Below, piece by piece: positions 7,779 to 16,314 of a stretch of DNA of 53,200 nt. This DNA is from JAHWJR01 sp035942035. Lineage in GTDB: Bacteria > Actinomycetota > Acidimicrobiia > Acidimicrobiales > CADCSY01. Below the pieces are notes generated by a model. That model saw only the letters and a program-made list of their open reading frames with translations. It made no database searches and was not told where the DNA came from. A program made the translations under genes and the position numbers. Each line of letters opens with the position of its first letter. The stretch's first letter is position 1. Location: assembly GCA_035942035.1 (NCBI GenBank), contig DASZDK010000054.1:1-53200 (forward strand), in the 5' to 3' direction.

Positions 7779-8434
7779 GCCCGGAGGCAACCGACTTCCT
7801 GTACCCGTTCATCGAGGGCGACGAGCGCGACTCCGTGTCGCTGCTGGCCGATCTCTCCGCCTCGGCCGAAGCCAAGTGGGTCCACAGCGAGCGGTTGCGT
7901 CAGGAGACCCTCGCCCGTTGCGATGACCAGTTGGCCACCATCGGCGAGGCCATGGCCCGGCGGTTCGAGGCCGGCGGGCAGCTGTTCGCCTTCGGCAACG
8001 GTGGCAGTGCTACCGACGCCGACGACGTGGCCCAGGTCTTCACCCGCCCGCCCCGGGGGGAGCCTCTGCCGGCCCGGTCGCTGGTGACCGATCACGCCGT
8101 GCTCACCGCCCTGTCCAACGACATCGGCTTCGACGTGGTGTTCTCCCGCCAGCTCGAGGCCCACGGTGGGCCGCACGACATCGCCGTGGGCCTGTCGACC
8201 AGCGGCAACAGCGAGAACCTGCTGGTGGCGTTCCGTCAGGCCGCCAAGCGAGGGATGCTCACGGTCGGCCTGGCTGGTTACGACGGTGGCCAGATGGCTC
8301 GCTGCGACCAGCTGCAGCACTGCCTGGTGGTGCGCTCCGACAGCGTCCACCGCATCCAGGAGAGCCAGGCGGCCCTGATCCACGCCCTGTGGTCTGCCGT
8401 TCAGTCCGAGTACCAAGCAAAGGGGGCCGCATGA
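7775..8434 (+). CDS. GmhA-like SIS-domain protein in the hyp operon
   Basis: The product is 219 residues related to sedoheptulose-7-phosphate isomerases. Visible signatures are FGNGGSATDADDVAQVF for the SIS phosphate-binding loop, GLSTSGNSENLL for the second sugar-phosphate loop and IQESQAALIHALWSAV near the end, where GmhA has catalytic Glu/His residues. It overlaps the genes on both sides (4 nt each), so it is firmly part of the hyp operon. No ADP-heptose genes are nearby, and an actinobacterium would not need GmhA for lipopolysaccharide. A role in making or delivering a hydrogenase ligand is inference. Confidence 0.85.
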   Translation: MSPEATDFLYPFIEGDERDSVSLLADLSASAEAKWVHSERLRQETLARCDDQLATIGEAMARRFEAGGQLFAFGNGGSATDADDVAQVFTRPPRGEPLPARSLVTDHAVLTALSNDIGFDVVFSRQLEAHGGPHDIAVGLSTSGNSENLLVAFRQAAKRGMLTVGLAGYDGGQMARCDQLQHCLVVRSDSVHRIQESQAALIHALWSAVQSEYQAKGAA

Positions 8435-9567
8435 GGTTCGTCGACGAGTACCGCGACCCGGCCGCCGCCCGGCGGGCCGTCGAGGAGATCGGCATCGTGT
8501 CCGGGGGCGAGCATCGCAAGTTCATGGAGGTGTGTGGCGGTCACACCCACACCATCTACAAGCACGGCATCGAGAACGTGCTCCCGGAGAACATCGAGCT
8601 GGTCCACGGCCCGGGGTGCCCGGTGTGCGTGATCCCCATGGGCCGCGTCGACGACGCCATCAACCTGGCCGAGCAGCCAGGGGTGATCTTCACCAGCTTC
8701 GGCGACATGATGCGCGTGCCGGGCAGCACCAGCAACCTGCTCGAGGCCAAGGCCCGGGGAGCCGACGTGCGGATGGTGTACTCCCCGCTCGACGCCCTGC
8801 GCATCGCCCAGGCCAACCCCGACCGCCAGGTCGTGTTCTTCGCCATCGGCTTCGAGACCACCGCTCCCTCCACTGCCATCACCCTGGTGAAGGCCAAGGA
8901 GGCGGGGGTGACCAACTTCAGCGTCTTCTGCAACCACGTGACGATCGTTCCACCGCTCAAGGCCATCCTCGAGTCGCCGGACCTGCGCCTGGACGGCTTC
9001 ATCGGCCCAGGCCACGTGAGCACGGTCATCGGCAACCGGCCCTACCGCTTCGTCCCGGCGCAGTACGGCAAGCCCTTGGTCACCGCCGGCTTCGAGCCTC
9101 TCGACATCCTCCAGTCCATCCTGATGCTGGTGCACCAGTTGCGTGACGGCCGCTGCGAGGTCGAGAACCAGTACACCCGGGCGGTGCGCGACGAGGGCAA
9201 CGTGCGCGCCCTACAGATCCTGGGCGAGGTGTTCGAGCTGCGCCCGCACTTCGAGTGGCGGGGCCTCGGGTTCATCTCCCACTCCGGGCTCAAGCTGAGC
9301 GAGGCCTTCGCCGACTGGGACGCCGAGTTGCGCTTCCACGTGCCGGGCGTGCGGGTGGCCGACCCCAAGGCGTGCCAGTGCGGAGAGGTGCTCAAGGGCG
9401 TCATCAAGCCCTGGGAGTGCAAGGTGTTCGGTACCGCCTGCACCCCTGAGACTCCCATCGGCACCTGCATGGTGTCGTCCGAGGGTGCCTGTGCCGCGTA
9501 CTACAACTACGGCCGCTTCACCCGCGACGCGGCGGCATCGGCCCGCATCCCCGTCCGCTCGGCGTGA
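8431..9567 (+). CDS. hypD: Hydrogenase maturation protein HypD
   Basis: The product is 378 residues from ATG 8431, which overlaps the preceding stop (ATGA). HypD is the [4Fe-4S] scaffold on which Fe(CN)2CO is built with HypC. Conserved motifs are present: FMEVCGGHTHTIYKHGI, VHGPGCPVCVIP, FFAIGFETTAPSTA, FCNHVTIVPP and GFIGPGHVSTVIG, plus the C-terminal cluster cysteines in CQCGEVLKGVIKPWECKVFGTACTP. Length matches the family. A longer upstream start is possible, but the ATG overlap fits the operon pattern. Confidence 0.97.
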   Translation: MRFVDEYRDPAAARRAVEEIGIVSGGEHRKFMEVCGGHTHTIYKHGIENVLPENIELVHGPGCPVCVIPMGRVDDAINLAEQPGVIFTSFGDMMRVPGSTSNLLEAKARGADVRMVYSPLDALRIAQANPDRQVVFFAIGFETTAPSTAITLVKAKEAGVTNFSVFCNHVTIVPPLKAILESPDLRLDGFIGPGHVSTVIGNRPYRFVPAQYGKPLVTAGFEPLDILQSILMLVHQLRDGRCEVENQYTRAVRDEGNVRALQILGEVFELRPHFEWRGLGFISHSGLKLSEAFADWDAELRFHVPGVRVADPKACQCGEVLKGVIKPWECKVFGTACTPETPIGTCMVSSEGACAAYYNYGRFTRDAAASARIPVRSA

Positions 9568-9577
9568 CCGCTGACTC

Positions 9578-10708
9578 GTGGCGGCCATGAGCGAAGCAGC
9601 GGCGGCACCCGACGAGCCGGAGAAGGACTTCCGGAAGTCGGAGGAGGAGGCGGTGCTGGAGCGCATCGAGCGCTTCCGGCGCAACCGCCCCCGCCTGCGA
9701 GATGATTTCATCAACTCCGCCCACGGCGCCGGAGGCAAGGCCTCGGCGGCGCTGATCGACGCGGTGTTCGTCAAGGCGTTCGCCAACGAGGCGCTGGCTC
9801 CGTTGACCGACGGGGCCGTGCTCACCCTTCCTTCCGGCGAGCGGCTGGCGTTCAGCACCGACTCGTCGGTGGTCAACCCCATTCGCTTCCCGGGCGGCTC
9901 GATCGGCCATCTCGCCGTGCACGGCACGGTCAACGACGTCGCCATGATGGGCGCCGTCCCGGCCTGGGTGTCCGCCGCCTTCGTGCTCGAGGACGGCTTC
10001 CCCGTGGCCGAGCTGCGGAGCATCGTGGCCGACATGAGGGAGGCGGCGGCCAACGCCGGCGTCCAGGTGGTGACTGGCGACACCAAGGTGGTCAACAAGG
10101 GCAGTGCCGACGGCCTCTACATCTGCACCGCCGGCGTGGGCGTGATCCCCGCCGACGTCCACCTCGACGCCCGGTCCGTGCGCCCGGGCGACCGGGTACT
10201 GGTCTCAGGCACCATCGGCGACCACGGAGTGGCCGTCATGCTGGCCCGGGGTGAGTTGGGCATCGAGGCCGACATCGAGTCCGACACCGCGCCGCTCGGC
10301 GGACTGGTGTCCGCCCTCCTGGCCGGTGCCCCCGGCACCCGTTGGCTGCGGGATCCCACCCGGGGCGGCGTGGCAACGGTGTGCAACGAGTTGGCTCGCG
10401 ACGCCGACCTGGCGATCATCCTCGACGAGGTGTCCCTCCCGGTGCGCCCGGCGGTCAACGGAGCCTGCGAGATCCTCGGCATCGACCCCCTGTACGTCGC
10501 CAACGAGGGCAAGCTGGTGGCGGTGGTGCCGCCCGAGCAGGCCGAAGCCGCCGTGGTCGCCTTGCGAAGCCATCCCCTGGGCGGCGACGCAGCAGTGATC
10601 GGAGAGGTCCGCGACGATCCGCCGGGGATGGTCGTGATCAACACCGGGTTCGGCGGCAACCGTGTCGTGGACATGCTCGCCGGTGACCCGCTGCCCCGCA
10701 TCTGCTGA
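9578..10708 (+). CDS. hypE: Hydrogenase maturation protein HypE
   Basis: The product is 376 residues and makes the thiocyanate-like cyano ligand donor by ATP-dependent dehydration of the carbamoylated C-terminal Cys. It ends PRIC, the invariant C-terminus that HypF modifies. AIRS-family motifs include AHGAGGKAS, FSTDSSVVNP, GSIGHLAVHGTVNDVAMMGA, VTGDTKVV and LRDPTRGGVATVCNE. About 45 polar residues precede the usual start of the domain, longer than in typical HypE. GTG 9578 and ATG 9587 are both possible starts. Confidence 0.96.
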   Translation: MAAMSEAAAAPDEPEKDFRKSEEEAVLERIERFRRNRPRLRDDFINSAHGAGGKASAALIDAVFVKAFANEALAPLTDGAVLTLPSGERLAFSTDSSVVNPIRFPGGSIGHLAVHGTVNDVAMMGAVPAWVSAAFVLEDGFPVAELRSIVADMREAAANAGVQVVTGDTKVVNKGSADGLYICTAGVGVIPADVHLDARSVRPGDRVLVSGTIGDHGVAVMLARGELGIEADIESDTAPLGGLVSALLAGAPGTRWLRDPTRGGVATVCNELARDADLAIILDEVSLPVRPAVNGACEILGIDPLYVANEGKLVAVVPPEQAEAAVVALRSHPLGGDAAVIGEVRDDPPGMVVINTGFGGNRVVDMLAGDPLPRIC

Positions 10709-10724
10709 GGAGCCTGACGCCCCA

Positions 10725-13001
10725 GTGACGACCCAGCGCCGGCGCCTGCGGGTGAGCGGCACGGTGCAGGGCGTGGGCTTCCGACCCTTCGTGTACCGCC
10801 ATGCCGTGGCCCTCGGCCTCTCCGGCTACGTGGCCAACGACAGCGAGGGCGTGCTGGTGGACGTCGAGGGAACGCCCGAACAGCTCGACGAGCTGAGCCA
10901 CCGGCTGGCCGAGGAACCACCTCCGTTGGCCCGCGTGGCCACGCTCGAGACCACTCAGCTGCCGGCGACCGGCGGGGAGAGCGGGTTCCGGATCGTCGAG
11001 AGCCGCTCCGAGCGGGCGCCGGCCGTGGCGGTCAGCGTCGACGTCGCCACCTGCGACGACTGCCTGGCCGAGCTCACCGACCCTGCCGATCGCCGCTACG
11101 GCTACCCGTTCACCAACTGCACGAACTGCGGTCCCCGCTACACCATCATCCGCTCCATCCCCTATGACCGCCCGGCCACGACGATGGCCGGCTTCCCCAT
11201 GTGCGAGGCCTGCGCCGCCGAGTACGCCGATCCCCGCGACCGCCGGTTCCACGCCCAGCCCAACGCCTGCCCGGCGTGCGGGCCCCGGCTCCGACTCCTC
11301 GGAGTGGAGGGGCGGGTGGTAGCCGAGCAGAACGAGGCGCTGGAGGGGGCGGTCAAGGCCCTGCTGGCCGGAAACATCCTGGCAGTGAAGGGTCTCGGCG
11401 GTTATCACCTGGCAGCCGACGCCTCGCACGCCGGCGCGGTCGCCGAGCTCCGGCGGCGAAAGCATCGCGACGACAAACCCTTCGCCGTCATGGTGCCGGA
11501 CCTCGACGCCGCTCGCGCCCTGTGCCGACTGTCGTCCGACGCCGAGGCCGCGCTGAGCTCGCTTCGCCGACCCATCGTGCTGGCACGCCGGCACCCGGAT
11601 GCCGACGGCGTGGCCGACGGCGTTGCGCCCGGCCTGCCCGAGCTGGGGCTGATGCTCCCGTACACGCCGCTGCACCACTTGCTCCTGAGCGGAGTGGGGC
11701 GGCCGCTGGTCATGACCAGCGGGAACCTGAGCGACGAGCCCATCGCCCACACCGACGACGACGCTGTCACCCGGCTCGGGCCGCTCGTCGACGCCACCTT
11801 GGCCCACGACCGACCCATCCACATCCGGGCCGACGACTCGGTGGTGCGGGCCCGGCCCAACGGGCACACGCAGATGGTGCGTCGCTCGCGCGGCTTCGCC
11901 CCCGAGCCCCTCCCCCTGCCTCAGCCGGCCCGCCGCCAGGTGTTGGCCGTCGGCGCCGAGCTGAAGAACACGGTGTCAGTGGCCAAGGACGCCAACGTGG
12001 TGGCCAGCCACCACATCGGTGACCTCGAGCATCTCGCTGCTCACCGCTCGTTCCTCCAGGCGACCGAGCACCTGTGCCACCTGACCGGTGTCGACCCGGA
12101 GGTGGTGGCCCACGACCTCCACCCGGAGTACCTGTCGACCAAGTACGCGCTCGAGCTCGACCTGCCGACCGTGGGCGTGCAGCACCACCACGCCCATGTG
12201 GCGTCGTGTCTCGTCGAGCACGGCCGCACCGAGCCCGTGCTCGGCATCGCCTTCGACGGCCTCGGGTTGGGCACCGACGGCACGCTGTGGGGGGGCGAGT
12301 TCCTCGTCGCCGATCTGCACGGCTTTCGTCGCGTCGGCCACCTCCGACAGCTGCCCCTGCCTGGTGGTGCTCGTGCCATCCGGGAACCTTGGCGCATGGC
12401 CCTGGCCTGGACCCACACCGCACTTGGGCCCGAGGCCGCAGCCCGCTACGGCGAGTCGGTGGACGAGCGCTGGCGCTCGGTGCTGACCCTCCTGGAGCGT
12501 CCCGAGACGCCGGTGACCAGCAGCGCCGGCCGGTTGTTCGACGCGGTGGCGGCCTTGCTGGGACTCCGGCCGCGCACCACCTACGAGGGCCAAGCCGCCA
12601 TCGAGTTGGAGGCCGCCGCCGCCGACGTGGGGCTGGACGCCGTGGCGCCCTACCCGGCGTCCATCGAGGGCGATGCGGATCTGCTCGTCATCGACCCCTC
12701 CGCGCTCATCGCCCGGGTCGTCGCCGAGCGCGACGAGGGGACCCCTGTGGCGGTCATCTCCGCCGGCTTCCACGCCGGTCTGGGCCGGGCCGCGGCGGAG
12801 GCGGCAGCAGAGCTGGCCGGGCGCCACGGGCTCGACACGGTGGCGCTCAGTGGTGGCGTGTTCCAGAACACCCGCCTCACCGACGTCGTCGCCGACGCCT
12901 GCCGGGAAGCGGGCCTCTCAGTGCTGGTCCACCAGCACGTCCCCCCCAACGACGGCGGGATCAGCATCGGCCAAGCCGCCGTCGCCGCCCTCTCCGACTG
13001 A
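10725..13001 (+). CDS. hypF: Carbamoyltransferase HypF
   Basis: The product is about 758 residues and makes the carbamoyl group that becomes the CN ligands. Domains in order are an N-terminal acylphosphatase (VSGTVQGVGFRPFVYRHA), two zinc-finger pairs (CDDCLAEL...CTNCGPRYT and CEACAAEY...CPACGPRL), a YrdC-like domain (LKGLGGYHLAADA, RRRKHRDDKPFAVM) and a Kae1-like domain (HHHAHVASC, GIAFDGLGLGTDGTLWGGE). GTG 10725 is preferred because it puts the acylphosphatase domain at the N-terminus and follows a GAGGAG at 10707-10712. It is the last gene of the hyp operon and converges with the rhodanese gene, only 8 nt away. Confidence 0.96.
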   Translation: MTTQRRRLRVSGTVQGVGFRPFVYRHAVALGLSGYVANDSEGVLVDVEGTPEQLDELSHRLAEEPPPLARVATLETTQLPATGGESGFRIVESRSERAPAVAVSVDVATCDDCLAELTDPADRRYGYPFTNCTNCGPRYTIIRSIPYDRPATTMAGFPMCEACAAEYADPRDRRFHAQPNACPACGPRLRLLGVEGRVVAEQNEALEGAVKALLAGNILAVKGLGGYHLAADASHAGAVAELRRRKHRDDKPFAVMVPDLDAARALCRLSSDAEAALSSLRRPIVLARRHPDADGVADGVAPGLPELGLMLPYTPLHHLLLSGVGRPLVMTSGNLSDEPIAHTDDDAVTRLGPLVDATLAHDRPIHIRADDSVVRARPNGHTQMVRRSRGFAPEPLPLPQPARRQVLAVGAELKNTVSVAKDANVVASHHIGDLEHLAAHRSFLQATEHLCHLTGVDPEVVAHDLHPEYLSTKYALELDLPTVGVQHHHAHVASCLVEHGRTEPVLGIAFDGLGLGTDGTLWGGEFLVADLHGFRRVGHLRQLPLPGGARAIREPWRMALAWTHTALGPEAAARYGESVDERWRSVLTLLERPETPVTSSAGRLFDAVAALLGLRPRTTYEGQAAIELEAAAADVGLDAVAPYPASIEGDADLLVIDPSALIARVVAERDEGTPVAVISAGFHAGLGRAAAEAAAELAGRHGLDTVALSGGVFQNTRLTDVVADACREAGLSVLVHQHVPPNDGGISIGQAAVAALSD

Positions 13002-13009
13002 CCCCGCAC

Positions 13010-13855
13010 CTACTCGGAACCCGTGTCATCTGCTCCCTGCAGGATGCGGTCGGCCTCCTCGGGACTCCTGCCCTCGGCCATCAGGCGCTCGCGCAGGAAC
13101 TCACCCACCTCCTCCTCGGACGGCTGCCGGTCGCCGAAGTGCTCCTCGACCGCTTGGGCGGTCTCGACCACCGCAGCGGCGACTCCATCGTCATCGTGGG
13201 CGTCGTGGACGCCCTCCTCCGTGGGCTCCACCACGCCGACGAGCGTCCCGGCGCCGGTGGTGACCACCACCGGCTCCTCCGCATCGGCGAGCGACGACGC
13301 GACCACGCTCGGGCGGATGGTGGTGGGCACGACCTCCATGACCTCGCCCACCGTCTCCTCCCCCGCTGCCTCCAGTGCTTGAAGACCCGCCATACCGAGG
13401 ACCACGTCTGCGGTCCCGAGCACCAGCACCCGGTCCGCGCCCAGGTCCGCCAGCCGGTGGGCCACGTCCGCCGCCGGTTCGTCGGGACTGCAGGTGGAAG
13501 CGGCCGGGACGGCTGCGTCACCAGCGAAGGGGCCCTCGTCTCCCTCCACCGGCAAGCCGAAGGCCATCCAATCGGCTTTGCCGTCGACGTAGTCGTAGAC
13601 CTCTTCGAAGCCGTAGCGTTCGAGCAGCCACGCTGCCCGCGGGCTGAGGTCTCACTGCGTGTCGAAGCAGTAGAGGATGAGGGGCCGGTCAGCTGGGAGC
13701 TCTCGGGCCCGCAACTCGGTGAGCTCCCATGCCGGGAGGTGGACGGCACCGGGAAGGTGGGCAGCCCGGTACTGGGACGCTTCGAGCACCTCCACCAGGA
13801 CCGCGCCCTCGTCGAGCAGCCGGCGGACGTCGTCACGGTCGATGTTCGTGGGCAC
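13010..13855 (-). CDS. Rhodanese-CBS protein with an in-frame TGA at codon 68; candidate selenoprotein
   Basis: One continuous frame of 282 codons runs from GTG 13855 (AAGGAGG 5 nt upstream) to the stop at 13010, broken only by TGA at 13652-13654. Residues 1-105 are a rhodanese domain: VLVEVLEASQY, AAHLPGAVHLPAWEL, then the active loop LILYC-FDTQ-x-DLSPRAAW, with C63 the expected catalytic Cys and the TGA at x. From memory, related actinobacterial proteins have Cys here (YCYDYQCDLSPRAAW). After YDYVDGKADWMAFGLPVEG comes a region resembling a degenerate CBS pair (GEVMEVVPTTIRPS, VVTTGAGTLVGVV). A hairpin can be drawn 13 nt after the TGA (13625-13646). Either selenocysteine insertion or a TGC-to-TGA nonsense change would explain this. 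If the TGA is a stop, a shorter protein could start at ATG 13567. Confidence 0.7.
13625..13646 (-). promoter_or_regulatory. Hairpin just after the in-frame TGA (SECIS-like)
   Basis: On the transcript the 5-bp stem CAGCC/GGCUG and the 3-bp stem CGC/GCG stack with a single bulged U (position 13630), capped by the loop GGGCA. The loop starts 13 nt after the UGA. Bacterial SECIS elements lie directly downstream of the UGA, have G near the start of the apical loop and often a bulged U; here the bulge is on the 3' side, not the 5' side. GC-rich RNA folds easily, so this is only suggestive. Confidence 0.35.
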
Positions 13856-14236
13856 GCGGCCTCCTTGGCGCTGGCGGATGCCCCTCTTCCTGCCCCCTCC
13901 GTCCGCTGCAGGAACGCCCCGGTCGGTGACGGTGCGAGTGCGCGCAGGAAGGCTACGGCCTCGTCGCAAGGGATCCCGGTGGCCACGATGCTGCTCCCCG
14001 CGCCCTTCGTCCGCGGCATGAACCCCCGCAGCGTGGACGCTGCGTCCTCCAGTGCGAGTCGGTGAGGCCGTACCCGTCGACGTCGGGCCTGGTTCTTGCC
14101 GATCGTCACGGCCACCACCACGGAGCCACCGAGCGATGAGCTGCCCCTCGGAGAGCACGACCCCGTCGAGGGGAACCGTCAGCGTCGCCTCGGGTAATGT
14201 CCGACCACTCTCACACCCGCGCACCGAGGATCAGCC
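13856..14236. other. Divergent intergenic region, no supported gene
   Basis: The region separates the minus-strand rhodanese gene from plus-strand glpX and should hold both promoters. Frames on the minus strand are open but change character along their length (a segment LTVPLDGVVLSEGQLIA near 14190, another near 14000 in a different frame). No single frame reads convincingly as a protein, and no start with a good ribosome binding site supports one. Confidence 0.45.
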
Positions 14237-15289
14237 ATGACACCGGTCGAAGCCGCCGAGGGCTCCACCGCCCCTGCCGACGAGCCGCACCGCGACCCCG
14301 ACGGGCTCGCCCTGCACCTCCTCACCGCCACCCAGGCCGCCGCCATGGCCTGCGTGGGATGGGTGGGCCGAGGGGACAAGAACGCCGCCGACGCCGATGC
14401 CGTCGCCGCCATGCGAGCCGCCCTGGCGGAAGTGCCCGGGCGTGGCCGGGTGGTGATCGGCGAAGGCGAGAAGGATGACGCCCCGATGCTGTACGAGGGC
14501 GAGGAGCTGGGCACCGGCACCGGGGGCGGCTGGGACCTCGCCATCGACCCCCTGGAAGGAACGAACTTCTGCGCCCACGGGGCAGAGGGCGCGATCGCCG
14601 TGCTCGCCACCGCGCCCCGAGGTGCGCTGTGGGGCACTTCCGGTTTCTACATGGACAAGCTGGTGGTTGGCCCCGGAGCTGCGGGCGCCATCGACATCGA
14701 GGCGCCGATGGAGGACAACCTGCGGCGGATCGCCGAGGCCCTCGGCAAGCCCGTCGAGCAGCTCGTCACCATCGTGTTGGACAAGCCCCGCCACCAAGAG
14801 CTGATCCCCCGGATCCTGGAGTGCGGAGCGGCCGTGGTGAGGATCTCCGATGGGGACGTCATGGGATCGCTCCAGGCCCTGGTGCCGGGCGGGACGGCCG
14901 ACGTGTCCATTGGCGTCGGCGGGGCGCCCGAAGGCGTGATCACCGCCTGCGCCGTACGCCTCATGGGGGGCGACATGCAGGGCCGGCTCGCGCCTCAGAG
15001 CGATGAGGAGCGAGCAAAGCTCGAAGCCGAGGGGGTCGACATCGACGCCGTACTGACGCTCCCCGACCTGGTGGCGAGCGACGACTGCACCTTCGTGGCG
15101 ACGGCGGTCACCAACAGTGCGCTGCTGCGGGCGCCGGAGCGCACGTTGTCCGGCTGGCGGACCTCATCGCTGGTGATCACCCCACGCCACCGGCCACTGT
15201 TCGTGGACGCCCTCGTGCCCCCGCCCGCCGGTGCCGCCTACGATGCCGGAACCCCTCCGGCCCCGGCCGCGGCAAGTGCCGCTCCGTGA
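14237..15289 (+). CDS. glpX: Class II fructose-1,6-bisphosphatase (GlpX type)
   Basis: The product is 350 residues. It hydrolyses fructose 1,6-bisphosphate, and in related bacteria some members also act on sedoheptulose 1,7-bisphosphate in the Calvin cycle. Class II motifs are clear: GWVGRGDKNAADADAV, VVIGEGEKDDAPMLYEGE, DLAIDPLEGTN (metal-binding Asp/Glu) and SDGDVMG. The C-terminus is a short Pro/Ala tail. Phosphoribulokinase begins 49 nt after its stop on the same strand, so the two probably share a transcript and a role in CO2 fixation rather than gluconeogenesis alone. Confidence 0.95.
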   Translation: MTPVEAAEGSTAPADEPHRDPDGLALHLLTATQAAAMACVGWVGRGDKNAADADAVAAMRAALAEVPGRGRVVIGEGEKDDAPMLYEGEELGTGTGGGWDLAIDPLEGTNFCAHGAEGAIAVLATAPRGALWGTSGFYMDKLVVGPGAAGAIDIEAPMEDNLRRIAEALGKPVEQLVTIVLDKPRHQELIPRILECGAAVVRISDGDVMGSLQALVPGGTADVSIGVGGAPEGVITACAVRLMGGDMQGRLAPQSDEERAKLEAEGVDIDAVLTLPDLVASDDCTFVATAVTNSALLRAPERTLSGWRTSSLVITPRHRPLFVDALVPPPAGAAYDAGTPPAPAAASAAP

Positions 15290-15338
15290 GATACCGCCGG
15301 CACCGACCATCGCCCGTAGACGTAGAGCCGAGGTAGAG

Positions 15339-16295
15339 ATGCCCGACAAGCAACAGACCATCCACCGAGCGTCCAGCGACATGGGAAACGGCCCCAAGCG
15401 CCCGATCATGCTCGCCATCGCCGGCGACAGCGCCTCGGGCAAGACGACGCTCACCAAGGGGCTCGTCAATGCCCTCGGCCCGGAGCGGATCACGTCGATG
15501 TGCGTCGACGACTACCACCGCTACGACCGCACCGAGCGCAAGGAGTTGCCGTTCACGCCGCTCCACCCGGACTGCAACCACCTCGACATCATGGAGCAGC
15601 ATCTGCAGCTGCTCTCACGGGGAGAGCCGATCCTCAAGCCGGTATACAACCACAGCACCGGCGAACTGGAACGACCGGTCAAGGTCGAGCCCCACGAGTT
15701 CATCGTGATCGAGGGCCTGTTCCCTCTCTGGAGCCGGCTGTCACGGGCCTGCTTCGACGCGACCGTCTACCTCGACCCTCCCGAGTCGGTGCGCCGCACC
15801 TGGAAGGTGGCACGGGACACCAGCAAGCGGGGCTACACCGAGGAGCAGGTGCTGGCCGATCTCGAGAAGCGTGAGCCGGAGTCGGAGGCGTTCATCCGCC
15901 CCCAGCGGGGGTGCGCCGACATCGTCGTGCGCTTTTCGCCCATCGAGGAGCGGGGAGAGTCGACCGGCGACCCGCTCAGTGCCACCGTGCTCCTGCGCCC
16001 CACCATCCCACATCCCGACCTCCTGAGCCTGGTTGGCGAGGAGACCTCGGAGGCGATGCACCTCAAGCTCCTCCGCGACGAGGACGGCAAGCCGGTCGAC
16101 GCCCTGCACATCCACTCGTACGCGTCCGAGGAGGCCACCCGGAAGCTCGAGGAGGCCATCTGGAACCAACTCGACGTGTCCGAACCGCTGTCCGAAGAGC
16201 TTGGCATGATCGACGGCAAGCGGGACGGACCACTGGCCATCACCCAGCTCATCCTGCTGTACCACCTGGTCCAGGCCGAGCGAATGGCGAGCTGA
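15339..16295 (+). CDS. prk: Phosphoribulokinase
   Basis: The product is 318 residues and phosphorylates ribulose 5-phosphate to ribulose 1,5-bisphosphate, the step specific to the Calvin cycle. Walker A is GDSASGKTT (about residues 27-35). CVDDYHRYDRTERKE matches the PRK substrate segment, and HPDCNHLDIMEQHL, KPVYNHSTGE and EGLFPLW are typical of the family. ATG 15339 starts it close to the P-loop. A uridine kinase is the closest alternative, but these motifs favour PRK. RuBisCO genes are not within the window. Confidence 0.93.
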   Translation: MPDKQQTIHRASSDMGNGPKRPIMLAIAGDSASGKTTLTKGLVNALGPERITSMCVDDYHRYDRTERKELPFTPLHPDCNHLDIMEQHLQLLSRGEPILKPVYNHSTGELERPVKVEPHEFIVIEGLFPLWSRLSRACFDATVYLDPPESVRRTWKVARDTSKRGYTEEQVLADLEKREPESEAFIRPQRGCADIVVRFSPIEERGESTGDPLSATVLLRPTIPHPDLLSLVGEETSEAMHLKLLRDEDGKPVDALHIHSYASEEATRKLEEAIWNQLDVSEPLSEELGMIDGKRDGPLAITQLILLYHLVQAERMAS

Positions 16296-16314
16296 CCGTT
16301 CGTCCACGCCCGCC

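Noticed and set aside
7775..8434. A true GmhA for ADP-heptose/lipopolysaccharide synthesis
   Set aside because: No heptose genes are present, the organism looks actinobacterial, and the gene overlaps hyp genes on both sides.
13652..14224. Treating the rhodanese as two separate genes (ending at 13652 and starting at 13567)
   Set aside because: Both parts are in one frame and form one continuous rhodanese-CBS sequence; the only break is the TGA, and ATG 13567 falls inside the rhodanese domain rather than at a domain border.
13856..14224. Minus-strand extension of the rhodanese frame up to 14224
   Set aside because: The translation upstream of GTG 13855 is Arg/Gly-rich and unlike a protein domain, and a strong AAGGAGG lies just before GTG 13855.
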